64,000 nucleotides of DNA, from positions 1-64,000 of the forward strand of contig JAHBXG010000010.1 of the NCBI GenBank assembly GCA_019636565.1. Reading direction: 5' to 3'. Of this stretch, positions 33,301-42,093 are shown in pieces; positions within the stretch are counted from its first letter, which is position 1, and the number at the start of each line of letters is the position of its first letter. The position numbers were made by a program, and so were the translations under genes. This DNA is from Phycisphaeraceae bacterium. GTDB taxonomy: Bacteria; Planctomycetota; Phycisphaerae; Phycisphaerales; UBA1924. The notes under the pieces are model-generated. The model was not told the origin of the DNA, ran no database searches, and saw nothing but the letters and a program-made list of their open reading frames with translations.

Positions 33301-36300
33301 GGCGCCGATCGAGATCGCGATGCCCGGACTAATGGTCATGTTGTCCGTGGTTGAGATGACGCCTCCGCCGAGTTGCAACGTACCGGTTCCACCGAAAGTC
33401 TGCGGTCCGCCGGAGAATCTCAACCAAGCGCCCGACGAGGCGCAACCACCAGGCTGAAAGGTGAAGTAGACCGCCGCGTTATCCAGCATCAGGCCGTTCT
33501 GGACTAACACCGTCGCACACAATTCGATCTCGAGCGCGCCTGCGATGGTGCAGCCGTCCAAGGTGGACGAACCGCGGCCGACGACTCTCGCCGTACCCAT
33601 CGACCGGAGCGTGGAGTTGGTCACGGTTGCGGCCCCGAGCATGATATCGCCGCCCACATCATCGGTAGAGATGTTCAGGTTCGTCGCGTTGCCGCTCAGA
33701 ATCAGCGTGCCGCCGGTTCGCGTCACGGGCCCGATTGCCGAGTAGGCGCCGCCAATCGTCAGGGTGCCATTGTGCTGCAGCAGGAATGTGCCTGCGTTTG
33801 TCCACTGCGGAGGCGAGACCTCGAGCGGAGCGCCATCCGCGGCCAATACGCCCTGGTTGATGAGTTTGCCTCCGAAGTAGCCAATGAGCAACATGCTCCG
33901 TCCCGCCACGTCGGAGATCACCTGTCCCTGCAACGTGAGCACGGAGCTCTCTTCGAGCGTCATCTGCGCCACTCTCGATCCGGTTGATCCGGGCATATTG
34001 CGCACGACGATGCCACTTTCGATCGTCGCGACCGAGTTCCGATCCAGGTTGAAAAGGGCATATCCGATTGTCGATGCGAACTGAACGACCCCGGTTCCGG
34101 CGATGGTCTGGGAGGAGCCCGAAAGAACGAGTGCTGCCGAGTAATTCGCTTCGGTGGAGTCAATTGTGATGGTGGCACCATCTATGAAGGTGAGGCCATT
34201 TCGAACAGTGCACTGCCCGCGTTGCCCGATCAGCATTTGGCCTGCGAAGCTGCAAGCGTTTAGAACGCCGGTGCCGAATTTCTGCACCAGCTTTGCTCCA
34301 CCGGAACTGCTCAGCGCGACGCCGGTGAGGGTCAGATCCGCCAATTGAAGATCGCCCGTCGCGGGAGTCGCGGCGAGCGCCGAGCCGGTAAAGGTGCCCT
34401 TCAGCTCGATCGTTCCGCCGGTACGCTGGATTGTTCCGAGCGACGAATACGACCCTTGCAGGCTGACGAACGAGGTACCGGAGACGGAGAGCACACCATT
34501 GTTTGTCCAAGTCGCGATGCTCAGGGTGATTCCCTGGCCAGCAGAAAGAAGCGTACCGCGGTTGGTGAACGTTCCACCTCCGCCAATCGTGAGGCGCCCG
34601 CTGCCGGGTTCGCTCGCGAGCACACCATCGTTGAAGAGTTGCGAACCGCTTTCGATGACGATTGAAACCACGCGAATAACCACGCCGGCTCCGACGGTGA
34701 CGCTTGCGTTGTTCAGGACCCTGATGTCGGGATCGTGGCCGACGGTGCGCTGGATAAACCCTTGGCCCGAAACTGCCTGAGTTCCGCCGTCAAAGATAAT
34801 CGCGGACTTCGAGCAGAATGTGTCGGCGGCGATTAACAGCGTCGTGCCGCCCGAGAGCGTGAGGCCGGATTGCACGGTGAGCGCGCCACAATATCGAATC
34901 GAGGCGTTTGCGGCGAGAGTGCACCCAGTGAAAGCCACAGGACCGTCGATTGTAAGGTCATTGGATCCTTCGGCAGTGAAGAGCACGCCGTTCGCTGCGA
35001 AATCTTTTAGGGCAAGATTTCCGGTTCCGGCAGTTGCGCGCACCTCCGGGCCGACGCATGTGCCGCTCAGCGTGAGAGAACCCCCGGTGCGCGTCACCGA
35101 GCCGAGCGAGGAGAAGCGGCCGGCGAAAGTCAGGAACGCGCCGTTGCCGGTGATGGTTCCCGCGTTGACCCAGTTCTCGCTCTGCAAACTGACCGAATTG
35201 GTGTCGCCCGCCGTGATCGAGCCTGCGTTGGTGTAGACGCCGGTGCCGGTAACCGCGAAAGTCGAGTACGGCCCGAGCAGTGTGATGGCGCCGAGCGTCG
35301 TCAGTGTTCCGGTTGAGTCCACGAAGAATCCACCGTCGCCCCGAGCCGGGTTCGCGCCGCCCACGCCGAAGGTCATCGAAACACTTGGCGAAACTGTGAC
35401 CGAAGTGCCCGGATCAACCGAGAACGACGGATTGGACATCGTTCCGGTTCCCCAGACATTCTGCGCGCCGCCGGCAAAGCGCAGCGTGGGGGAGCCCGAG
35501 ACCGCCAGCGACGAACTCTCGCGCACTTCAAGCCCGTCACGGATCGTCCACGCTCCGAAGGTCAGTTTCACTTCGCCGAGAATCGCGCAATTGCGCAGCG
35601 AGGAATTGCCGCTGCCCCGCAACACGGCGCCGTCGCCCCGCAACGTAACACCGGTGAAATCGGCGGCGGTGAGAACGATTTCGCCGGTTGTGGCTGTCGC
35701 GGCAAGTTCGGGGCCGGTGAACTGGCCTCCCACGATGATGGTCCCGCCGGTGCGCGACACCGAACCCAGACTCGAAAACTGACCGGCCAGGTTGAGCGTG
35801 CCGGTGCCGGAGGGGGCGAACGTCCCGGTGTTGGTCCATGTGCCGGTTGAAACCTTCAGCGTGCCCGCACTGACGCTGACAGTCCCCTGATTGATGAACG
35901 TTCCCTGGTTCCAGATCGAGAGCGTGGCGTTGTTCCTTGAAAGAGCGATCTCGCCTTGGTTTGTGAAGGTGCAGCCCGATGGAACTTCGAGGCCGCAGTA
36001 AAGACCGGTCGCGCTCGCGTTGAACGTCATGCGCACGCCCGAGGTCATCGTCACCGCCGCGTTGCTGGTCAGCAGGATGCCCGAACCGCTTATGCCCATG
36101 TTGAGCACAGCGATCTCGCCATCGCCGGTGATGGATTGTGTTCCGCCGAAGAAGATCAGCCCGTTGCAACTGCCCGTGTTCGCGAGTTGAATGATTGCGC
36201 CCCCTTGGAGATGCAATCCCGCGGTCAGGGTGAACGTGCAGCAACTGTCGACAACTACCTTCCGTGCGGTTGTCAGAGACTTCACGGCGTGGTTGTTTGT

Positions 36301-36510
36301 GATCAGCACCGTCGTCGCGCCGCCGGGAATCACGCAATCATTTGCCGCGCTCGGTGCCGCGACCGGCGACCAGTTGGAAGCCATCCCAAACGTGGAGCCA
36401 TCGCCGGCGCCCGTCCAAGTCAGCGTCTGGGCGCGGCACTCGCCTGCGAACACTGCCGCAAGTGCCAAGATGATCGATAGCCGGGCGGCGGTCTGCGCGA
36501 ACGTCTGCAT
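30328..36510 (-). CDS. Giant secreted repeat protein with Ig-like domain and GC-type dockerin (2060 aa)
   Basis: A signal peptide (MQTFAQTAARLSIILALAAVFAGECRA) leads to a very long Thr/Ser/Gly-rich region. It has at least six spaced modules, each with W(T/V)N-x-G..., then YSSLG-x-x-x-RTGGT-x-x-L-x-G, then A-x-TGD-x-x-L. By position the modules are about 665-865 nt apart. The pattern fits a right-handed beta-helix or autotransporter-passenger-like stalk. Near the end is an Ig-like domain (VTQQPEDTSAS...DSGTYRCSITNTCG) and then a dockerin pair (GDLNADGLVEDADF, CSADLNKDGVVDDADF). The frame reaches 36621, but 36510 begins the signal peptide. Transcribed towards the rightward array. Adhesion is the most likely role. 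Confidence 0.83.
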   Translation of the reverse strand: MQTFAQTAARLSIILALAAVFAGECRAQTLTWTGAGDGSTFGMASNWSPVAAPSAANDCVIPGGATTVLITNNHAVKSLTTARKVVVDSCCTFTLTAGLHLQGGAIIQLANTGSCNGLIFFGGTQSITGDGEIAVLNMGISGSGILLTSNAAVTMTSGVRMTFNASATGLYCGLEVPSGCTFTNQGEIALSRNNATLSIWNQGTFINQGTVSVSAGTLKVSTGTWTNTGTFAPSGTGTLNLAGQFSSLGSVSRTGGTIIVGGQFTGPELAATATTGEIVLTAADFTGVTLRGDGAVLRGSGNSSLRNCAILGEVKLTFGAWTIRDGLEVRESSSLAVSGSPTLRFAGGAQNVWGTGTMSNPSFSVDPGTSVTVSPSVSMTFGVGGANPARGDGGFFVDSTGTLTTLGAITLLGPYSTFAVTGTGVYTNAGSITAGDTNSVSLQSENWVNAGTITGNGAFLTFAGRFSSLGSVTRTGGSLTLSGTCVGPEVRATAGTGNLALKDFAANGVLFTAEGSNDLTIDGPVAFTGCTLAANASIRYCGALTVQSGLTLSGGTTLLIAADTFCSKSAIIFDGGTQAVSGQGFIQRTVGHDPDIRVLNNASVTVGAGVVIRVVSIVIESGSQLFNDGVLASEPGSGRLTIGGGGTFTNRGTLLSAGQGITLSIATWTNNGVLSVSGTSFVSLQGSYSSLGTIQRTGGTIELKGTFTGSALAATPATGDLQLADLTLTGVALSSSGGAKLVQKFGTGVLNACSFAGQMLIGQRGQCTVRNGLTFIDGATITIDSTEANYSAALVLSGSSQTIAGTGVVQFASTIGYALFNLDRNSVATIESGIVVRNMPGSTGSRVAQMTLEESSVLTLQGQVISDVAGRSMLLIGYFGGKLINQGVLAADGAPLEVSPPQWTNAGTFLLQHNGTLTIGGAYSAIGPVTRTGGTLILSGNATNLNISTDDVGGDIMLGAATVTNSTLRSMGTARVVGRGSSTLDGCTIAGALEIELCATVLVQNGLMLDNAAVYFTFQPGGCASSGAWLRFSGGPQTFGGTGTLQLGGGVISTTDNMTISPGIAISIGAPGRSTSGTISVSGTLNCFAPITMDAPTATLLVSGNSSSRFINLGGIDVLAGRLDVQCLWGTPGDLTLASGTKLTLVGTYTIDTPLSVANGGALILGGNWVNNSQITSNGASVIFAGTWTNNGLFDISNSTWRIGDTYTSLGAHTGSNNVLTFAGSFPGSTLIADATTGDITLDGLSANGVTFRALDGKKFFYTYTGTWTGCTLDADMLISGCSQLSVAGGLTLQHGSALTLDVTCKPYGLLVTADSATHAGLLGEGRVRIYSNNPLGTGISFAGAAQDIPAGITIEFPAEATATTASVVIASALTITNRGTIAMGRTGGTFAWTGGTLVNQGLLRITAGKLDIASVSGLLGNVQLDPGASLTLGGTYTIDRDLAVTSGGTLSLNGTWTNSAAISSSGATLILGGTWTNSGSFAVSNSAWTIGGTYPSLGNWSGANNALTYGGTFPGTSLVANASTGDITLATVTFKNAALTATAGAKVVFAQNATVTLNNCDLGADLLVGPCAALVVTGPLNLLNNPTIRLASGGCSLTPLTFSTTNSTISGAGQILLGINTLTTVISVSTASATFGPDVFVGFDPAQPSTKSTTISISSARTLTLQGLLSADQINRTLNVSGSGTFTNSGSVRSTAGTLSIAPTTISNLPTSTSVLTGGKWIASGGSLTMGSRTVVSIAPATELRLTGPAPAIPNLSGLRSNSGTFSIESLSVATTPSTGTFSNAGTLELGPNALLSVAGSASLLPGSTISARLRGLGPTGRGSLVASGPIELGGQLTGSFESPYVPTAGDVIAGFVVAPTINGSLDSVCFADNAARLGAVASLVSNATPMSLDLIVTPDAGLSPVVTQQPEDTSASPVAHFDIVASPNGGAYRWMKNSVPLNDGATGSGSVISGSFSPNLAISGVTPSDSGTYRCSITNTCGTVASDAAYLIFCAGDLNADGLVEDADFVLFLAQYNILDCADSSMRPGCSADLNKDGVVDDADFQLFVPAYNELICD

Positions 36511-37084
36511 TCGTGTTGCCAGATTGCGACAAACTCGGTCGTAGGCAGGAATCACACCTCTTGAACGTTCCAAGTAGAAAACCTCCAAAGACGGCCGGCA
36601 CCAAAATGTGTAACTTCCCATGCCCCACGTGCTTGCACCGCATCATACTCAAAAGCGTCGAACGGCTCCTGCAAATCGGCATCAGATTCGAGGCGGGTTC
36701 GTGCACCGGGCGCTTTGGTGCTTCGAAGCGTGCCGGGCGGCCCATAACTCCAGCGGAACGAACACAAAGCAATGCCCGGCAAGAGGCCTTCGATCTCGGT
36801 TCCGGCAATCGCTCTCGCTGTGCCGGCCTGTCACTCCATGTTCGACGTTCGGCCGGTTGCCATCCTTGCGTCTGCACCGCCTTCGTTGCTTTACCGTTCC
36901 TGAAAGGTAATTTGATCCGAGGCGAAGAGAACTACTACGTCTGACAAAACCCTGCATGGCACATCGAATCCCTGGCTCGAACACCTCCGCAACAACTTTG
37001 AAGTGGGAACGGACAGGATACAAACGAGACTACGGAGACTTCATGGCGCGCGCAAGACGAGATCCCCGCGAATGTGCTCGACTT
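36511..37084. other. Gene-free stretch upstream of the giant gene
   Basis: No gene is supported; open frames here lack start signals and domain content. It presumably holds the promoter of the 2060-residue gene and the end of the protease transcript, but no terminator hairpin with T-run is seen. Confidence 0.4.
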
Positions 37085-40000
37085 CTATGGGCAGATGAGC
37101 GCGTCGTAGGCTTGCGCGAACTGCACAAAGTCGGCGTCATCGGTGCGGGTGTCGCCGTTAAGGTCGCCGGCTTCGCTTTCGAAGAGGTTGTACGCGAGGG
37201 CAAAGAGAGCGAAGTCTGCGTCGTCCACGACATTGTTGTGATCGAAATCTCCCGGGCAGTAGGGCGCGGCGGGTTCGCAAAGTGCCGGCAGGCGGCAGGT
37301 GAGCAAAAGGCTGAAGCGGCGTAAGGCGGGGGCAACGATGGGCGCTGCTTCGGTGAATTGGCCGGGCTGGACGTCGGCGACGCGGAGTGTCCACGTGCCG
37401 AGCGGGCTTCCATCGATGAGATCTCGCAGATCGTCCTTGGGCCAGAAGACGCCGTTGTAAGGTGCGCGGCGGGGGATTTCCTGCTGGATGTAGGACTTGA
37501 TCTGATCCATGTCGAAGAGCGTTGCGGCGAAGTTGTGACCGAAGTTGCCGACGCCTCCGGGGCGATTGACCAGTTCGATGGATGTGCCGCTGGGGTTGGA
37601 AAGCGTAATGATGAGATCGCCGTCGAAGGGGTGATTGAGGCCGACCGTTGTGGAGTTCATGTCGGTACTGGGGGTGCCATCGAAGCGGAACTTCACATCG
37701 ATGAGTTCGCCGGGAAGAGAAGGGACCGCAAGCGGGATTATGACGCCTTGCGGGTCGCCATCGGGAATCGGCGCGACGGGGCCGGCATAGGAGAAGACCT
37801 GCGGCGAACTGATTTGTGAATCATCACCGATGGGCAACTCGAAGGGATACTGAAACGTCTGCGAATCACCAAAGTGGACGGTGAGGACCATCGATGCGGA
37901 ATCGCCGCAGGGGTGGGTGTTCGAGACCGCGATAACAAACGGCGTGTTGTTCTCGACCACGGCGCCGAATGCGATTGTGTCCCAATCGGCGCGATCGACG
38001 ACGGTGGTCACGGTTGGAGTCAGACTCCCGAGCGTGGCAAAGACACCGGACGCGCCGGCGAAACCGGAATTGAGAAGCGGGCAATGCAGACGAACGCGGC
38101 TCTCCCCCACTTCTGCGAGACCGTTGTTGTTGCCGTCGGCGAAGTTGTCGGAAACGCGAACCGCCGCGGCGACGTGAATGTCTGCTCCCGGCGCTGTGCG
38201 GGGGAACACCGGAAACGAAGATCGTGATACATCAAAGAAAACGCTGTTAACGGGTTGGACAATGATGCGTGCGCCGTTGGATGCGAAATCGTCGGGAATC
38301 ATGACGAGTTCGGAGCCGTCGTTGGGCGTGCTGGCGGCGAGGACGAGCGGATTTCGATCGGAGTCGTCCCGCATGAGGCTGATGCGGACGGCCGGCAGAT
38401 TGAACGGCGGGCTTTGCGTGCCGGCGGTGCGCCAGGAAACGAGCAAAGGCCCGGCCGAGCGCGCGGCGCTGTCATTGGGCGAGAGAACGGCGAAGGGCTC
38501 GGGAGTGACGACGACGTTGATCGGCGCAACGAGCCACGATGTGCCGCCGGCGCCGGGGTGATTATCGCGGCCGACCAGTTCCATCTGGAGCGTGCGCGCC
38601 TTGGTCGGGAGCGTTTCACCCGGCGAGACGGTGTTATTGAGCAGGTGAGGCCACGCGGGGATGACACGCTCGGTATCGCTGGTGGGCAGAAAGGTGCGGA
38701 TGATGGAGTTGTTCCCCGTATCTCCGGAGCTGAGATTTGCCTGTTGGCCGGGGCTGGACTGCGCCCACGCGAGTGTGACGGGGTCACCCTCGGCGTCGGA
38801 AACTATCGCGGGAAGGCGGAGGGGCGTGTTGGTGGGGACCGAGAGCACCAAGCCGGCGGGGAGGTTCATGATCGGGGCGGTGTTGCCCGTGGCGGAAGTT
38901 GTGCCGCAGCGAGACGTATCGGGATACATCTCATGGATGCTGAAGGCGTGAAACATGAGTTCGGATTCGTTGACGATCGAATCGGGGTAGCACTGGCGGC
39001 CGTAGGACATGATGGTGGAACCGCCGCCGGGCTCGATCCCGACGCCGAAGTTCGGTCCGCAGAGTTCGCCCTCGCCGCTGAAGGTGTGGTTCGCGCCGAA
39101 CTGGTGACCGAGTTCATGACAGGCCACCATGGTGGTGTACGGATAATCAACGGCCAGCCCGGAGTTCGCCACGCTCGCGCTGGTCGTGCACACCGAGCGG
39201 AGGCTGGCGACGCCGCCGCCAAAGGTTCCGATGACTTGGCGAACGTTGGTTTGCAGATTGGGAACAAGGCGCTGGAAATTGCCGTCTTCATTGAAGAGCG
39301 CGCTGGTATTTGCATTGGTAAGTTGGTCGGTCTCGGGGTCGAGCTGGATGAGTTTGTCTTGCTTGGCGGGAAGAATGAATCGAACACACTCATCGCGCTC
39401 GAAGATGGCACTGATGCGGCTGGCGTGTTCGACGAGAGCGGAGAGCGCGAGTTCGACGGTGCCGCCGTGAAGGATGGACCATTCGGCCGTGGGCAGGAAG
39501 CCAAGGACGAGGGTGTTGAGCGTTCCCGCGCGTGCGGCGGTGGATTGGTTGATGGAAGCGGGGTTCTCGCGTGCGGCATGCTCATCGACGACGCGGCAAT
39601 CGAGTGCGATACCTTGATCGGCTGAGTCTTCCTTGCGAAACGAAACGTAGTACTCAGTGCGGTCTGTGGGCATCTCGTCGGCGGGATTGACGAAGACGTC
39701 GCCGTCGGGAGAAAGGATCATGGCGTGGAAGCCCCTGGCGGTGAAGCTGAGACGGACGGTGGCGCCGGGCGTTTCGAGCGACTCGCCTGCGTAGGTTTTG
39801 AAGTTCGGGTATTGGGCGGCGAGTTCGGGGTCCATGCAGGGAACTTCGAAGATGCGGAAGGACTGCGTAGAGCCGTCTGGCATGGGGATTTCGAAAGGCT
39901 GTGCCGCGGCGAAGGCGGGCGTGCGCCCGGCGGCGTCGGCACGGGATTGCAGAGTTGCAAAATCAGCCTGAAAGAGGCGGTAGCGGAAGGCTTGTGCGCG

Positions 40001-40123
40001 AGCGACAGACATCGCGGCCACTGGGGCGGCGTCAGAGGTGGGCGGCTGCAATCGCCAAGCGGGTTGGGCGCCCGCAGTGTGGGACAGAGAGAACGCAACG
40101 AGGAGCGCAAGGACTGGACGCAT
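37085..40123 (-). CDS. Secreted reprolysin-like metalloprotease with P-domain and GC-type dockerin (1012 aa)
   Basis: A zinc endopeptidase of the metzincin (M12B-like) group. The signal peptide is about 1-19 (MRPVLALLVAFSLSHTAGA). The active site is HELGHQFGANH (His336, Glu337, His340, His346) with the Met-turn IMSYG (Met372). A propeptide-like region precedes it. The part from about 840 to 940 resembles a proprotein-convertase P-domain (NHPFDGDLIITLSNPSGT...PLGTWTLRVAD). The chain ends in a dockerin pair (about 955-1012; CPGDFDHNNVVDDADF, AGDLNGDTRTDDADF). GGAGGG lies 5-6 nt before the ATG at 40123. It probably acts outside the cell, and may use the same anchoring route as the other array proteins. 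Confidence 0.9.
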   Translation of the reverse strand: MRPVLALLVAFSLSHTAGAQPAWRLQPPTSDAAPVAAMSVARAQAFRYRLFQADFATLQSRADAAGRTPAFAAAQPFEIPMPDGSTQSFRIFEVPCMDPELAAQYPNFKTYAGESLETPGATVRLSFTARGFHAMILSPDGDVFVNPADEMPTDRTEYYVSFRKEDSADQGIALDCRVVDEHAARENPASINQSTAARAGTLNTLVLGFLPTAEWSILHGGTVELALSALVEHASRISAIFERDECVRFILPAKQDKLIQLDPETDQLTNANTSALFNEDGNFQRLVPNLQTNVRQVIGTFGGGVASLRSVCTTSASVANSGLAVDYPYTTMVACHELGHQFGANHTFSGEGELCGPNFGVGIEPGGGSTIMSYGRQCYPDSIVNESELMFHAFSIHEMYPDTSRCGTTSATGNTAPIMNLPAGLVLSVPTNTPLRLPAIVSDAEGDPVTLAWAQSSPGQQANLSSGDTGNNSIIRTFLPTSDTERVIPAWPHLLNNTVSPGETLPTKARTLQMELVGRDNHPGAGGTSWLVAPINVVVTPEPFAVLSPNDSAARSAGPLLVSWRTAGTQSPPFNLPAVRISLMRDDSDRNPLVLAASTPNDGSELVMIPDDFASNGARIIVQPVNSVFFDVSRSSFPVFPRTAPGADIHVAAAVRVSDNFADGNNNGLAEVGESRVRLHCPLLNSGFAGASGVFATLGSLTPTVTTVVDRADWDTIAFGAVVENNTPFVIAVSNTHPCGDSASMVLTVHFGDSQTFQYPFELPIGDDSQISSPQVFSYAGPVAPIPDGDPQGVIIPLAVPSLPGELIDVKFRFDGTPSTDMNSTTVGLNHPFDGDLIITLSNPSGTSIELVNRPGGVGNFGHNFAATLFDMDQIKSYIQQEIPRRAPYNGVFWPKDDLRDLIDGSPLGTWTLRVADVQPGQFTEAAPIVAPALRRFSLLLTCRLPALCEPAAPYCPGDFDHNNVVDDADFALFALAYNLFESEAGDLNGDTRTDDADFVQFAQAYDALICP

Positions 40124-40404
40124 GAAATCCCTCCAACCCGCCACGAAACGGCCAGTCCATCAGACTCGCTCATTGTTCGATTGTTCCCACGACAGCGGTG
40201 GCTGCCACCTCCACGAAAAACAGCGAGGCAGCGGGAACGCCTCGGAATCAAGGCAAACCAGCGATTCGCTCCAAATCATTCCGTCAGCCCAAAAGAGCAA
40301 AGGAAAACTGAAGCGAATACCGCGGACGTCGTCCTCGGGGCTGCGAACCGCTGCGAAATGCGATTGCACGCGCGACTGCTTTGCGATAGGTAAGAAAATG
40401 CGCT

Positions 40405-41715
40405 TTACGTCGCCGCGATGCTTGCCGCGGGATGCGATCGGGTGTTCGGCGGCACGGGTGCGGGCGTGCCGGGGGGGAAGGCCTGGAGCAGCACCTTGGC
40501 GTACTTCTCGCCCGCGGCTTCGAGCGTGAACTCGCGCTCGAAGAGGGCGCGGGCGTTGCGGCCCTTGCGCATGGTCATGCCCGAATCGGCGATGAGCGAG
40601 CGGATTCCGGCGGCAAGTCCTGCGGCGTCGCCCACTTTGAACCAGAGGCCGACATCGTGCTCATCGACGAGCTGGCGCAGTTCGCTGCGTTCTTCGCTGA
40701 TCGCGATGATCGGTCGGCCGACGGCGAGGGATGAATACAACTTGCTGGGGAAACTGATCCCCTCGACTCCCTTGGCGATGGTGACGAAACTGGCGTCGCA
40801 GGCAGTGAGCGAATCGGGGAGTTTTTCGAAGGGCTGGTAAGGAAGCAGGAGCGTGTTCTTCAGGCCTCGCTTGGCGATCTGCTCGGCGATCCAGGCTTTT
40901 CTGCCGCCGGCGCCGACGAGGACGAGGCGAAAGTTCTCATCCTTGAGCAATTCCGCAGCGTCGAGGAGCGTGTCGAAATCGTAATAAAGGCCGAGGTTGC
41001 CGGAATAGAGAACGGTGAAGGGTTCGACGAGCCCGTTCTTTCTGGCGAATTCGCTTTCGGCCTTGGGCTTGGCGGTCAGTTCGCGTGCGTCGGCCCAGTT
41101 ATAGATCACGTGGACTCGCGCGGGATCGAGCCCATAGTTCTCGACGACAAGGCGCTTGGCGCTCTCGCACAGGACGATCGTGTGCTCGGCTCGTTTGTAG
41201 ATGAGCTTGTTGCCCATGTGCCAGGCTCTGGCGATCAGACCACCTTCCTTGATCGTGCCGACCCAGACCGCCATCTCGGGGTAGGCGTCGTGGAGAAGTT
41301 TGACGTAGCGGTGCTTGCGCACCATGCTGACGAACGCCCCGATGATTCCAAGAAAGGGCGGGTTGGTGGTGTAGAGGTGGACGGTGTTGCTTTTGCTGAG
41401 GAACATCATCCGCAGCGTGAGGGGCACCATGAAGGTAAGGAAGTTGAGGATGCGTCCGGGGAGGCGGTCTTTGCTGAAGCGGGTGGTGATCAGGCGCCGG
41501 ACGTAGACACCATCGCGCCACTCGCGGAGTTCGACGGGCTGCCAGGTTTCTCGCGGGCCGTAGCAGGGGCGGCAGGTATCGACCTGGACGAAGTAGCCCC
41601 GCCGGACGAGATCGGTGGCGAGTTCATGCAGCAAGTGGCCGGTCGAAGCGACGTCGGGCACGTAGAACTGGTTCAGGATGAGAACCCGGGGCTTGGGAGT
41701 TTCACTCAGGGGCAT
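40405..41715 (-). CDS. Glycosyltransferase family 4 (436 aa)
   Basis: A GT-B-fold sugar transferase. The N-terminal domain begins RVLILNQFYVPDVASTGHLLHELATDLVRRG, the usual WbuB-like opening with an acceptor-binding loop. The C-terminal domain shows FTVLYSGNLGLYYDFDTLLDAAELL and the E-x7-E-like region SFPSKLYSSLAVGRPIIAI. Two hydrophobic stretches near residues 100-125 may associate with the membrane. It probably adds a sugar during exopolysaccharide or O-antigen assembly. The start at 41715 is chosen from domain position; a start at 41781 would add 22 residues, and neither has a good ribosome site. Divergent from the GT2 gene. Confidence 0.87.
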   Translation of the reverse strand: MPLSETPKPRVLILNQFYVPDVASTGHLLHELATDLVRRGYFVQVDTCRPCYGPRETWQPVELREWRDGVYVRRLITTRFSKDRLPGRILNFLTFMVPLTLRMMFLSKSNTVHLYTTNPPFLGIIGAFVSMVRKHRYVKLLHDAYPEMAVWVGTIKEGGLIARAWHMGNKLIYKRAEHTIVLCESAKRLVVENYGLDPARVHVIYNWADARELTAKPKAESEFARKNGLVEPFTVLYSGNLGLYYDFDTLLDAAELLKDENFRLVLVGAGGRKAWIAEQIAKRGLKNTLLLPYQPFEKLPDSLTACDASFVTIAKGVEGISFPSKLYSSLAVGRPIIAISEERSELRQLVDEHDVGLWFKVGDAAGLAAGIRSLIADSGMTMRKGRNARALFEREFTLEAAGEKYAKVLLQAFPPGTPAPVPPNTRSHPAASIAAT

Positions 41716-42093
41716 GGGGGAGAGGGCGGATTGTTGGCGGGCGGTAGGGGCGGCGGACCGGCGCACGGAAAGCACCCGCATTCCACGGGCTAGTCCTTTA
41801 TCGTAAGGATTGGGGTCGGGGTTGACCCGATATGTTGACCTGATACCCCGGACAGGACGCATGAAGCGAGAACCAGGCCAATTCGACAAATTCCGGTGCC
41901 CGCCGGGGCCCAGAGGCAAAGCATGCCGAGGCATTCACAACGAAGCACACCAAGAACCCGAAGAAAACAGAGGAAGTGTTTCAAGATTGCAGACCCAATC
42001 CCGAAAAGGTTGCTCTGCCCCTTCTCCGTCGGGTGCACGTTGTGCCGCTTGCGGTGAATCCGCCCGGCCACGCCTGATGGGAGCCGCGCGGAG
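41716..42093. other. Divergent intergenic region between the two glycosyltransferases
   Basis: No gene is seen. It should hold both promoters. Bases about 41940-41975 carry an ACGAAGCACACCAAGAACC simple repeat related to that near 9338. Confidence 0.4.

Noticed and set aside
36513..36944. Plus-strand open frame of 143 codons upstream of the giant gene
   Set aside because: No ribosome site, no domain, mixed composition; it overlaps the leader of the 2060-residue gene on the other strand.
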